From the NCBI RefSeq assembly GCF_900106095.1, contig NZ_FNUD01000002.1, positions 889,501 through 953,500 on the forward strand: DNA of 64,000 nt, written 5' to 3'. Both the position numbers and the translations under genes were made by a program. Positions 8,078-16,832 of the stretch are shown here, piece by piece. The notes under the pieces are model-generated. The model saw nothing but the letters and a program-made list of their open reading frames with translations, had not been told where the DNA came from and did not search any database. The stretch is from Pseudomonas deceptionensis. Its GTDB lineage: Bacteria; Pseudomonadota; Gammaproteobacteria; Pseudomonadales; Pseudomonadaceae. The first letter of the stretch is position 1. Every line of letters begins with the position of its first letter.

Positions 8078-9994
8078 TTAATCGCAGGCCGGTTTAAGTG
8101 CCACCAAAGGCTCATGAAACCGCAGTAAGCGCCCTGCATTGCCCAGCACCAATAACGTGCTGAGGTTATGCAACACGGCGGCAATCATTGCCCCCGCCAC
8201 GCCCAGCCAGCCAAAAGCCGCAGCAGCCACAATGGCCAGGGTCCAGCCCAGACCGATGATCACATTGACGTGCAATGTGTGACGGCACTCGCGGCTCAGG
8301 CGAACGCAGGTCCCCAGCCGTCTCAAGTCACTGCCTATCAACACAATGTCCGAGGATGCCAACGCGATATCCGCCCCCCCTGCGCCCATCGCAACGCCCA
8401 CCACACCAGCCTTGAGCGCCAGCGAATCGTTGATGCCATCACCCACCACCATGGGCCGGAAACCGCTGTCTATTTCGCTCAATACACGGTTGAGCTTGTC
8501 TTCGGGGAGCGCCTGCGCCTGCACCTCGCTGATGCCTACCGTGTGTGCCAAATGCTGCGCAACGCTCTGGCGATCGCCGGTCAGCAGGACCTGACGGCCA
8601 AGCCCCAGCTCGCGCAGCTCACCCAACGCCTGTCGGGCTTCGGGTTTGATGCTGTCCGCCAACAACAGCCAGCCGAGAAACGCATCATTGAGCGACAGGC
8701 CTGCAATGGGCCCGTCGTGATCAGGCACGGTGGTCGTGCTGATACCCAACTGGCTGAACAACTCGGGGCGGCCCAAGGCCGCTTCGCCCTGCTCCGTGCT
8801 GGCAACTACGCCCAACCCCTGACGCTCACGAACATCGCTCAGCGCCAGCATGTGTTCGTGACTCACCAGACCGGCCAGGGCCCTGCTCACCGGGTGACTG
8901 CTGGCGGCGCCCAAACTGGCGGCCAGTTGCAGTAGCGGTTGTTGGTCGGTCTGCTCCGTTTCAATCCCTTGCAGCCGCAAGGTGCCGTAAGTCAGGGTGC
9001 CGGTTTTATCCACAACCAAAGACGTGAGATCCGCCAGCTCTTCAAGGAACGCCGAACTGCGGATCAAAATCCCGTGGCGTGCAGCCACGGCAATGCCGGC
9101 AATCGCCGTCGCCGGTGCCGACAGGACCAACGCGCAAGGGCACGCCGCCACCAACACGGCGAGCATTACCTGTGCATCGTTGGTGATAAACCAGGTCACT
9201 GCCGCGATCATCAACACCAGCACCATGTAGCTGCCGGCGTAGCGCTCAAGCAACCGCGTGATCGGCGGTTTGGCGCGCTCGGCGCTTTGCATCAAAGCGA
9301 TGACTTTACCCAGGGTCGACTCCTGACCGGTGCGCGTGACTTGCACCCGCAGCAAGCCATCAAGGTTGATCGCCCCACCAAAAATCGGCTGACCGACACT
9401 GACTTCAAGGGGTACCGACTCACCGGTGATCGAAGCCGTGTCGAGACTGGCCTGCCCCGCCAGCACCACACCATCGGCGGGTACCCGGTCACCCGCGCGC
9501 ACTTCAACCTGGTCACCGGTTTCAAGTGTGGCGTTGTCGACTTCCAGCAAACTGCCGTCAGCCTGAAACAGGCGCGCCTGGCTGCGGGTCAGCTTGCCCA
9601 GTGCGTGGATCGCTTCTTGTGAACCGATCACGCTGCGCTCTTCAAGCACGTGGCCGAAGATCATGATGATTGGCAGCAGTGCCGCCGTCAGCAAATCTCC
9701 GGTGGCCCAGGCACCGAGCATGGCCAGGGCAATCAGCTGATCAGTGATCCCATGCAGGCTCGGGTAGCGCAGGCTGTACCAGGCCGAACGCATGACAGGC
9801 ACGGCCACCAATAGGGAAGCGAAGCCCAGCAGCAACTGACTGACGCCGATTTGTGCGGGCATCAGCCAGCGCCATACCAGCCCCAAACCCAACAAGCCCA
9901 GCGCCAGCATGGCCAGGGTCAGTTGGCGCGCGGCGCTGCGTTGCTCGGCACCGCTGAGCAGGCTGACGGCGGGTTGAGTGGCGGACGTACTCAT
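8078..9994 (-). CDS. P1B-type metal ATPase (HmtA-like)
   Basis: A 638-residue P1B ATPase with the actuator motif ITGES, membrane motif ACPCALV, phosphorylation motif DKTGTLT, the SSHP dipeptide and GDGIND hinge. It has no N-terminal heavy-metal-associated domain. The last membrane span reads HNLSTLLVLGN, which is neither the MxxSS of copper exporters nor the DxG of ZntA. Last gene of a leftward operon, it overlaps the preceding SPFH gene by four bases (ATGA). From memory, P. aeruginosa HmtA (PA2435), a zinc/copper importer, lies beside SPFH genes PA2437-PA2439, so import is the favoured direction. Metal and direction are inferred, not shown. Confidence 0.85.
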   Translation of the reverse strand: MSTSATQPAVSLLSGAEQRSAARQLTLAMLALGLLGLGLVWRWLMPAQIGVSQLLLGFASLLVAVPVMRSAWYSLRYPSLHGITDQLIALAMLGAWATGDLLTAALLPIIMIFGHVLEERSVIGSQEAIHALGKLTRSQARLFQADGSLLEVDNATLETGDQVEVRAGDRVPADGVVLAGQASLDTASITGESVPLEVSVGQPIFGGAINLDGLLRVQVTRTGQESTLGKVIALMQSAERAKPPITRLLERYAGSYMVLVLMIAAVTWFITNDAQVMLAVLVAACPCALVLSAPATAIAGIAVAARHGILIRSSAFLEELADLTSLVVDKTGTLTYGTLRLQGIETEQTDQQPLLQLAASLGAASSHPVSRALAGLVSHEHMLALSDVRERQGLGVVASTEQGEAALGRPELFSQLGISTTTVPDHDGPIAGLSLNDAFLGWLLLADSIKPEARQALGELRELGLGRQVLLTGDRQSVAQHLAHTVGISEVQAQALPEDKLNRVLSEIDSGFRPMVVGDGINDSLALKAGVVGVAMGAGGADIALASSDIVLIGSDLRRLGTCVRLSRECRHTLHVNVIIGLGWTLAIVAAAAFGWLGVAGAMIAAVLHNLSTLLVLGNAGRLLRFHEPLVALKPACD

Positions 9995-11049
9995 TGTTCG
10001 GCTCCCTGAATAATCAGGCGGGAATCATCTTCAGGATCAACGCTGGTGACAGAGCCGGCCTGGCTCAAAATCCTCGGCATGCGTTCGCGGTACAGACGCA
10101 ACATCAGGCCCGGGTCATTACCGGCCTGCTGCACCTTGGCCAAATTGATGATGGTGGACGTATCCGCCTGCGCCTTGGCCAGGCGCTCACTGGCTTGAGC
10201 CTGCGCCTGCTCGACACTGCGGTCGGCTTGTTGGGTGGCCGACTGGGTGACTTTGGCAGCTTCGTTACGGGCCGCGGCCACCGCTTGTTCGGCGTGCTGG
10301 CTGGCAGTCAGTACCGCGTTGAAGGCATTGACCGCAGGGCCCGGCAAACTGGATTGCACATCCACGCGCACCACTTCCAGGCCAAGGCTCTGGCCTGTCG
10401 TACTCAGGGCGGCAAGTTGTTGATTGATACCCTGCACCAGATCACCGCGCAGACGCTCGCGGCGTTCGGCCGCCTGGCTGTCGCTGCCAATCAGTTCGGG
10501 GCGAGCCACCAGGATCGTGTCCAGATCCCGGGCGGCCGTGAGGGCTACCGCGCTGCGCGTTACCAGACGGTCCAGCGCAGGCAATACGTGCTCACCTTGC
10601 AGCACAAAGGCATAGGGTTCGGTGACGTTGTAAAACACCCGCACATCCAGTTGCACCACACCCGCATCGCCCGTCAGCAGATACCCGGAGCCGGCCAGTG
10701 CATCGTTGATCGGCGTAGCAAATGTCGCCACCCGGTCGGCCTGCAGCGCGGCATCTGAGCGCATGAGGTTATCTATCCTGCGCTCACTCACGCGGTCTGC
10801 AGCAGGGACGATCACCACTTGCTCGAAGGGCCTTGGCCACGCCAGCAACAAGCCGGCATTTTGAATGCGATCCAGCGCGCCCATGCGTAACACCACCGCA
10901 CGATTTTGCGGATCGATCTGGCGCACGTTGGAAAACCCCCACGCCACCGCCGCGAAAACCGTCACGGCATACAAGCCCAAAAAAGCCAGGCGCCCGGCCT
11001 GTTGCCATGGGCTGCTGGCCCCTTTTGTCGCTTCAGGTTCCTGATTCAT
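9991..11049 (-). CDS. HflK-like SPFH/prohibitin protein
   Basis: A 352-residue protein with a short cytoplasmic N-terminus, one membrane span (about residues 18-38), an SPFH domain starting near QNRAVVLRMGALDR, and a long Ala/Gln/Glu-rich helix (about 240-310) of the kind that coils in HflK/HflC cages. It ends with LMLRLYRERMPRIL, as in HflK. It overlaps both neighbours by four bases (11046-11049 and 9991-9994), indicating coupled translation with the HflC-like protein and the ATPase. Housekeeping HflK/HflC restrain FtsH; this set is a paralogue beside a metal pump, so an FtsH role is doubtful. Confidence 0.82.
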   Translation of the reverse strand: MNQEPEATKGASSPWQQAGRLAFLGLYAVTVFAAVAWGFSNVRQIDPQNRAVVLRMGALDRIQNAGLLLAWPRPFEQVVIVPAADRVSERRIDNLMRSDAALQADRVATFATPINDALAGSGYLLTGDAGVVQLDVRVFYNVTEPYAFVLQGEHVLPALDRLVTRSAVALTAARDLDTILVARPELIGSDSQAAERRERLRGDLVQGINQQLAALSTTGQSLGLEVVRVDVQSSLPGPAVNAFNAVLTASQHAEQAVAAARNEAAKVTQSATQQADRSVEQAQAQASERLAKAQADTSTIINLAKVQQAGNDPGLMLRLYRERMPRILSQAGSVTSVDPEDDSRLIIQGAEQ

Positions 11050-12059
11050 GGCTGCGATCCAGCCTTGGCATCCAGCTTCGGCGGGCCGTCGACCAGTACA
11101 CGAAACGGCGCTGCATCGGTACGCAAAATGATTTTTGTCCCCGGGTTAACCATCGTGCCCAGCGTATCGAGCGAGCGCAGTTCGTTGTACAGCTCGGGCG
11201 AACTGGCATAAGCGCGGCCGTAAATCTGCGCCGCTTCGACCCGCGACTGGGCTTCAATATCGGCAGCCTTGATGCTGGCATCCGCCTGGAGAATCCGCGC
11301 ATCGCGTTCGGCGGCTGAACGTATCTGCGCCGCTTCACGTTTGCCAACGGCGGTGCGCTCAGTGGCGATGGTCTCGCGCTCAGCGCGCATACGGTCAACG
11401 GTGGCCGTGAGCGTCACCGAGGGCAACGTCAGCCGTTCGACACCCACTTGCAGTACGCGTACCCCGTAAGTACTGAGCAGTTGCTGTTCGATCTGCTGGC
11501 GCAGTTGCGCTTCGAAGTCGGCAATTCTGACCTGGCTGGCATCAGTGTTCACCAGGCTTGAGAGATCAAAACTGGCGGCCGTGGTTTCCAGTGCCGAGCC
11601 GACAAAGGTACGAATCTGCCGGGCAGCTTCGTCTGGCTGGTTCTGCACCGCGCGCATGAATCGCTGCACATTCTCGGCATCGGGCTGCACCTGCCACGCG
11701 ACATAGGCCTGCACAATAATCCGCAAACCATCGCGGGTGCCCACGTCCTGCAAACCGCTGGAAGTGGTACGCAAACGCAAATCCACCGGTACGCTGACTT
11801 CAAAAGGTGCCGGCCAGCGCCAGCCCAACCCCGGTTCTAGCAACACCCGGGCCGGGTTGCCAAAGCGGGTGATGACCGTCGCTTCACCGGAGCGTACTTG
11901 CACCAGGCTGGCAGCGGCGATGGCAAACAGCACCAGCAGCGCGGCCCAGCCCATGCGTCGCCACGGGAACGGGCTCGGCTCGTGGTCGTCACCATGAGCG
12001 TGATGGCCGTGGTGTGAACAGCCATGATGATGGCCGCTGTGATCGTGAGATTGAGACAA
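11046..12059 (-). CDS. HflC-like SPFH protein with His-rich N-terminus
   Basis: A 337-residue protein. Its first 26 residues hold 11 histidines and a cysteine (HDHSGHHHGCSHHGHHAHGD), followed by one membrane span (about 37-54) and an SPFH domain (VRSGEATVITRFGNP onward), then a charged helix (MRAERETIATERTAV) typical of HflC. The start is a TTG at 12059: AGGAG lies eight bases upstream and the next ATG would fall after the His cluster. By HflC topology the His tail should be cytoplasmic, so it may bind metal there. The ATPase encoded two genes later lacks its own metal-binding domain. Confidence 0.8.
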   Translation of the reverse strand: MSQSHDHSGHHHGCSHHGHHAHGDDHEPSPFPWRRMGWAALLVLFAIAAASLVQVRSGEATVITRFGNPARVLLEPGLGWRWPAPFEVSVPVDLRLRTTSSGLQDVGTRDGLRIIVQAYVAWQVQPDAENVQRFMRAVQNQPDEAARQIRTFVGSALETTAASFDLSSLVNTDASQVRIADFEAQLRQQIEQQLLSTYGVRVLQVGVERLTLPSVTLTATVDRMRAERETIATERTAVGKREAAQIRSAAERDARILQADASIKAADIEAQSRVEAAQIYGRAYASSPELYNELRSLDTLGTMVNPGTKIILRTDAAPFRVLVDGPPKLDAKAGSQP

Positions 12060-12071
12060 AATAAGGGCTCC

Positions 12072-14006
12072 TTACTGAGCAGCTTTACGCGGCGCGACAG
12101 GATCGGCCGGCAGCGTGAAAGAACGCAGATCGAGGGTCGGCGCACTGCTGCCCCCGAGGCGATGGTCGAGGATCAGCAATCTGGCGTTGTTCAGTCCCAG
12201 GCTTAACTGGCTTAAATACTGCTCAAGCAAAAACGCATGGCCGGCGCTGGCGTAGGCTTTTTGTTCAGCGCCAAAACGCAGATCCGCCGTCTGTGCGGTA
12301 GCGTTCACTTCACGTGCCAATGCATGGGCCTGGTCCAGCGCGACACTGGCCTGCAATTGCGCCACGTTGGTTTGTTCACTGGCGGCCCCCCGCTCACGGG
12401 CAATCAAGGCCTGCGCACTGATTTGGGCAGCCTGGACACCGTGATACGCATTGGCTGCACCGGCCGGTGGATGAATGGCTTCAACCACGGTGGCCAGAAT
12501 TTCGACCCCGCTGTCGAGCGTATCCAGATCAGCCTGGACGGCGCGACCGATGTCATCGGCCAACGCGCTGCGCTGTTCACCGAGCACACCATCGAGTGTG
12601 CGCGAGGCAAAGTCGTGGACCAGAATGCGACTTGCGGTACTGCGGATCAGCGTCGGGACGTCATCGCTGTGATAAGTGGCGGCCATGGCAGCACGGTCAC
12701 TCAGGCCAATGCGGTACACAAAACGCACGTCCATGTTGACGATTTGAAAGCCCTGCCTGTCGCCGCTGTCGCTGGCAATCACCTGAGACTTGTCATTCAC
12801 ATGGGTGGCGTCCCACAACCGGTTGGCCGTAAGCGGTGGCAAGCCATCGGCAGGCGTGAGCAACGGATCGATGGTCGATTCAGTGCTGGTCGCCAATTCA
12901 TGCACCACACCATTTTCGACCGCCAATACCCGGCCCAATGGCCAAGGCAAACCGGCGTGCAGTCCCGGCCCCAACACGTCAACCGGTTTACCGAAGCGCT
13001 CATAAATCCCGCGACCTTGAAGCGGGATTTCATTCACGCCGCTCAGTACCCAGCCGACCGCAACCACCACCGCCAGCACCGGGAAGAACGCTTTACGCAT
13101 GTACGTAAACGCCCAGATTTGACGCAGGTCGATACCAAAGCGGTTATGCAGTTCGTGCTGCAGCGCCAGCAATGGTTGAGGCGGCCAACGCAACATGCCC
13201 GCAACAAAACTTTGGGCAATCATCCGTGGTTCGAGCTTGTCGCGACGCGGACTGAACAACGCCGCCACCGCACGCAGGATCAACTCAATCGCCACAGCGG
13301 CAGGCAGCAGCCCCGTCAACACGGCCAAACGGGCTGGCCACAGCGCATCGTCGCTGCTGAATAACAGGCAAACGGCGCTCAGTAAAAAAGTCAGAATCGG
13401 GACGCGAGCCAACGGCGCGAGCACGTGTGCTTCCGGCCATTGCGCAGGTAACTGCTGTGCCAGATAACGCTCGAACACCAGCAGCGCAAATGCGAGCGCA
13501 ATGGCGAGCCCTGCCGCGATACTGCCCCACGCACCCATCGCGTAGCCCGGCAATGCCAGGCTCCAGGTGTGTTGCACGCTCCACCACGCAGCGCCGCCCA
13601 CACCGGCCAGCCACAACACCGGCTCACCGATCGTGGCTAACAGGCGTTGTGCCCCTGTATTGATCCGCTGGTTCAAGCGTTCAATACCTTCGGGTTGTTC
13701 GTCGGGTTCGTCCTGGAACACTTCAGGCGCAGGGTTGAGTGCCTCGCGACGCCAACGTGCCACCCAATAGGCCGATTGAGCACCAGCCCCCAGCACCAGC
13801 AGAGCTGCCGCATTGTTATTAAGCAGCACCGGCCACAGCGACTCCGATGAGAACAGCCCAATGGAAAAGGCCAGCGCCCACGCCAAAATCACTAAAACCG
13901 CCAGCACTGCACTCAGTTGATAGAGCTGGCTGGCCTGTGCAGAGGCACTTTGAAAACGAGGCAAAGACTCAAGCCTCTCCTCCTCGGCATCTAAATCGAC
14001 GCGCAT
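12072..14006 (-). CDS. Polytopic SPFH (HflK-like) membrane protein
   Basis: A 644-residue protein much larger than HflK (about 400). It has about seven hydrophobic segments: roughly residues 30-52, 57-80, 125-145, 155-178, 203-218, 226-250, and 310-330. An SPFH domain begins at GRGIYERFGKPVDVLGPGL and a C-terminal Ala/Gln-rich helix follows. The ATG at 14006 is preferred; a GTG at 14018 is also in frame but has no ribosome-binding site. It is the first gene of the four-gene operon, 12 bases before the HflC-like gene. Six extra spans in front of an SPFH domain are unusual. Function unknown. Confidence 0.78.
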   Translation of the reverse strand: MRVDLDAEEERLESLPRFQSASAQASQLYQLSAVLAVLVILAWALAFSIGLFSSESLWPVLLNNNAAALLVLGAGAQSAYWVARWRREALNPAPEVFQDEPDEQPEGIERLNQRINTGAQRLLATIGEPVLWLAGVGGAAWWSVQHTWSLALPGYAMGAWGSIAAGLAIALAFALLVFERYLAQQLPAQWPEAHVLAPLARVPILTFLLSAVCLLFSSDDALWPARLAVLTGLLPAAVAIELILRAVAALFSPRRDKLEPRMIAQSFVAGMLRWPPQPLLALQHELHNRFGIDLRQIWAFTYMRKAFFPVLAVVVAVGWVLSGVNEIPLQGRGIYERFGKPVDVLGPGLHAGLPWPLGRVLAVENGVVHELATSTESTIDPLLTPADGLPPLTANRLWDATHVNDKSQVIASDSGDRQGFQIVNMDVRFVYRIGLSDRAAMAATYHSDDVPTLIRSTASRILVHDFASRTLDGVLGEQRSALADDIGRAVQADLDTLDSGVEILATVVEAIHPPAGAANAYHGVQAAQISAQALIARERGAASEQTNVAQLQASVALDQAHALAREVNATAQTADLRFGAEQKAYASAGHAFLLEQYLSQLSLGLNNARLLILDHRLGGSSAPTLDLRSFTLPADPVAPRKAAQ

Positions 14007-14147
14007 GGAAATTCTCACTTATGAAATATCTAGTAACGATATCGCAGAAGTGATGAAACTTTTGTCCAGCCAACGCATTCTTCATCTTTGCCGAGAGGGG
14101 TAATCGCTGCGCATAAAAACTTATCCACAGCGATTACAGGTGCTGCA

Positions 14148-15482
14148 TTACTGCGGGTGATCGATCAACTGTTTGGCCAGGGCCTCAAACGCCGGAATGG
14201 TCACCGGGTCGTTCGCTGAATTGCTGGCAATCGGGTTGGACGCATAACGCACAATCACCATCTCGGCTTTGGGGTCGATGTAGGTGCGTTGGCCGTACAC
14301 ACCACGCGCCATGAAAGCACCGTCGGCGTTGTGCGTCACCCACCACATATTGCGATAACTGCTGCCTTTGAGCAGGTCATAACCAGCCTTGGAAAAGGCC
14401 GACTTGTCACCGCCGGCACGAATTTCATCCACCACCGCTTTAGGCACGATTTGTTGGCCCAGATACTGGCCATCATTGCGGATCATCTCGCCAAAGCGCG
14501 CCATATCACGCAGCCCGGTATTCAGGCCACCGCCTGCGAAAGGCGTTCCAATGGAGTCGACGGTGAAATACGCATCCTGTTCAGCGCCGATACGCTGCCA
14601 GATTTTTTCAGACATTAGTTGTGCGACATTTTTTCCGGTTACCCGCGCAAGCACCCAACCCAGCACATCGGTATTCACTGTTTTATAAGCGAACGCTTCA
14701 CCGTGCTCGCCCTGGGGTTCAACCGTCTGCAAATACTCCATGTAGCTTTGCGGGCCGGTGTAATCCTTGGGTTTAGGCAGCGGGTTCCCGGCCTGTGCGT
14801 GCTTCCAGACTTCAGCATTCGGGTCGGCATAATCTTCGCTGTATTTGAGCCCGGTGGTCATGTCCAGCACCTGACGCAAGGTGGCGTTGCCAAAAGCCGA
14901 CTTGGCCAGCTCCGGAACATACTCTGCAATTTTTTTATTGGCATCCAGCGTGCCATCAGCCACCAGCATCGCGCCCATGGTGCCCACCACCGATTTAGTC
15001 ATCGACATTGCGGCGTGCTGGCCTTCGGGGTTCAACACGCCGAAGTAACGCTCATAAATAATTTTTCCGCGGTGCAGTACCACAATACCGTCGGTGTAAT
15101 TAGCCGCCAGTGACTGCTCCCAAGTCATTGGTTGCTTGCTGCCCAATGGCACAAAGGTCAAACCGTCGATATCCGTACGCAAGGCGCTGGCCAGCGGCAC
15201 GGGATCACCCAAGCCACGGGAAACATTGGTGGTGGGCATCAATTGGCGAAAATTGGAAACACTCCAGCGCATGGCCGGAAAATTAAAATAACTGCCGTCG
15301 GCAAAACGTACGATGCGATCAGGAGGTGGTGGCGCACCGACCATCCAGCCCATGGTTTTGGGATCACTGGCAGCGGCATCGGGGTAAGTGGTTTTGTCGC
15401 CAGCGCAGGCAACCGAAGCCGCCAGGCAAGAAAATAAAAAAACCGCGCTGGTGCGGGCGGGTTTGAAAAAATGTTTAAACAT
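14148..15482 (-). CDS. Exported serine hydrolase, beta-lactamase (class C-like) fold
   Basis: A 444-residue protein with a signal peptide (about residues 1-27, cut near ACA). The SxxK nucleophile motif is SMTK at residues 160-163, in the context AAMSMTKSVVGT. The general base region reads FAYKTVNTD, and a late KAEMVIVRY strand closes the fold. It resembles 6-aminohexanoate-dimer hydrolase and esterase-type members more than true AmpC. AAGGA precedes the ATG by eight bases. The LysR gene lies directly upstream in the same direction. The natural substrate cannot be told from sequence. Confidence 0.85.
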   Translation of the reverse strand: MFKHFFKPARTSAVFLFSCLAASVACAGDKTTYPDAAASDPKTMGWMVGAPPPPDRIVRFADGSYFNFPAMRWSVSNFRQLMPTTNVSRGLGDPVPLASALRTDIDGLTFVPLGSKQPMTWEQSLAANYTDGIVVLHRGKIIYERYFGVLNPEGQHAAMSMTKSVVGTMGAMLVADGTLDANKKIAEYVPELAKSAFGNATLRQVLDMTTGLKYSEDYADPNAEVWKHAQAGNPLPKPKDYTGPQSYMEYLQTVEPQGEHGEAFAYKTVNTDVLGWVLARVTGKNVAQLMSEKIWQRIGAEQDAYFTVDSIGTPFAGGGLNTGLRDMARFGEMIRNDGQYLGQQIVPKAVVDEIRAGGDKSAFSKAGYDLLKGSSYRNMWWVTHNADGAFMARGVYGQRTYIDPKAEMVIVRYASNPIASNSANDPVTIPAFEALAKQLIDHPQ

Positions 15483-15586
15483 AGAATTTTCCTTTTCAGT
15501 TCAAGGCCGCACACCACCTTGCGATGCAAACAGAAGGGAGATGTATAGCGCACCACACTCCCACAGGTTGGGCTGAGCCGCAGAAA

Positions 15587-16501
15587 TCATATTTTTATTT
15601 TTTCAATCAACGCTTCCAGCTGATGAAAATCGCTGTGGATATTTCTTTCTCGGCTCCAGATCATGTCCAGAGTAAATGTCGGAAAACCAGCTGGCGGTTT
15701 AAGCATTTTTATTTTGGGTGAAACATTTAGCGTCGCCACTATTTTTTCCGGAACAACGATCAGTGCAGGTACCGCCAATAAAATATTGACCCCCGCATGA
15801 TAGGAATTGGCGCGGGTTAAAATAGTTCGCCTGCGGGACTGCTTCTCCAGCCAGCCATCCACCATGTTTTTTTCCGACAACCAAGGTGTTGGAAATATTT
15901 GAGGGGTTTCACAAAACTCGTCGATATCCAAAGCAGTTTTCGGCTGATGTTTTGGCACACTGGACAAGCACACAAAAGCATCTTCATTCAGGCTGCGGTA
16001 ATTCAATAACGGGTGTCGCTGGTGATATCCCGGGCCGAAGCCAAAGCAGACATCGATGTCTGAGGCCAGCAACTCATTGATCGGCAAATCCTTGCCCAAA
16101 CGGCTCATGCTCAGCGACCAATTGCGCCCGGTTGAACGCACCTGCTGCAACAGCGTGGGCAACATCAGGATTTCAAAATATTCGGGGGCCGTGATATTCC
16201 ACTGACGCGGCACACTGCTCTGCCCCGCCCCTTCTATGGCGCATTGGTTAATGCACTGCATGATGTTTTGCAGATAAGGCTTCATCGCCAGCACCCGCGC
16301 TGTAGGTTGCATGGCGCCCTCACTGCTTTCGAACAGTTTGTCGTCGAAACAGTGTCTGAGTTTTTTCAGGCTGTAACTGATACTCGACTGACTGAGATTT
16401 AAAATTTCTGAAACCCGCTTGGCGCTGCGGTTTTCGATCAACAACAAAACAATCGAAATATCCTGCATATCCAACTGTCTCAGAGCATTGGTGTACAGCA
16501 T
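15587..16501 (-). CDS. LysR-family transcriptional regulator
   Basis: A 304-residue LysR regulator. The N-terminal winged helix-turn-helix covers about residues 5-65, with SAKRVSEILNLSQSSISYSLKKLR as the recognition region, followed by a periplasmic-binding-like effector domain. AAGGAGG lies five bases before the ATG. It reads toward the serine hydrolase gene, 104 bases downstream, rather than away from it as is usual for LysR genes, so the target is uncertain. A DnaA box (16520-16528) and a 13-bp inverted repeat lie just upstream. Confidence 0.85.
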   Translation of the reverse strand: MLYTNALRQLDMQDISIVLLLIENRSAKRVSEILNLSQSSISYSLKKLRHCFDDKLFESSEGAMQPTARVLAMKPYLQNIMQCINQCAIEGAGQSSVPRQWNITAPEYFEILMLPTLLQQVRSTGRNWSLSMSRLGKDLPINELLASDIDVCFGFGPGYHQRHPLLNYRSLNEDAFVCLSSVPKHQPKTALDIDEFCETPQIFPTPWLSEKNMVDGWLEKQSRRRTILTRANSYHAGVNILLAVPALIVVPEKIVATLNVSPKIKMLKPPAGFPTFTLDMIWSRERNIHSDFHQLEALIEKIKI

Positions 16502-16832
16502 GCCGCCTCCTTGCTGACGTTATCCACAGGCCAGAAACCACTCGACCCGCAGAGCGGGTCGAGTGGGTGTGAATCCAGAGAATTAAAACTGTTGCACCCA
16601 GTAATGACAAGACATCCACATACATTTGATATGGGTCTCTGGGTCAGATTAAAGGGAACAACGATGCATCGCTGATCATTGTGACTGATAGTCGGCTTCA
16701 TCAAGGCTTGAGCGTTTGACTGGTTCGGGTTCGGCATTACTCACGTTATGTCTTAAAATAGCCGGTTGCCGAAGAACCGTCATGAGCATAGCCGTGAAGG
16801 GCTTCCATCCTTTACATATAAGTGTGGTCAAG
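16502..16832. other. Intergenic region between LysR gene and GNAT-Rnk gene
   Basis: A 331-base divergent gap. It holds an exact DnaA box (16520-16528), a perfect 13-bp inverted repeat (16538-16566) and, near 16630-16665, the stretch GGGTCAGATTAAAGGGAACA. I recall that stretch from the flanks of Y1/REP-associated transposase genes, but no transposase is present here. Short ORFs in it lack ribosome-binding sites and are not called. Confidence 0.5.
16538..16566. repeat. Perfect 13-bp inverted repeat upstream of LysR gene
   Basis: CCACTCGACCCGC and GCGGGTCGAGTGG are exact reverse complements around AGA. The repeat lies 37 bases before the LysR start with no U-tract on either side. It could be an operator, a leader hairpin or a small REP-like unit. 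Confidence 0.65.

Noticed and set aside
9991..14006. Assignment of the SPFH genes as the housekeeping hflK-hflC pair
   Set aside because: The housekeeping pair normally lies near hfq and hflX. These differ in size, number and neighbours, so symbols hflK and hflC were not given.
14019..14050. Possible Zur box before the SPFH/ATPase operon (GAAATATCTAGTAACGATAT)
   Set aside because: Half-sites resemble Zur halves but the spacing is wrong and core matches are too few. A scored Zur matrix scan and a zinc-response assay would settle it.
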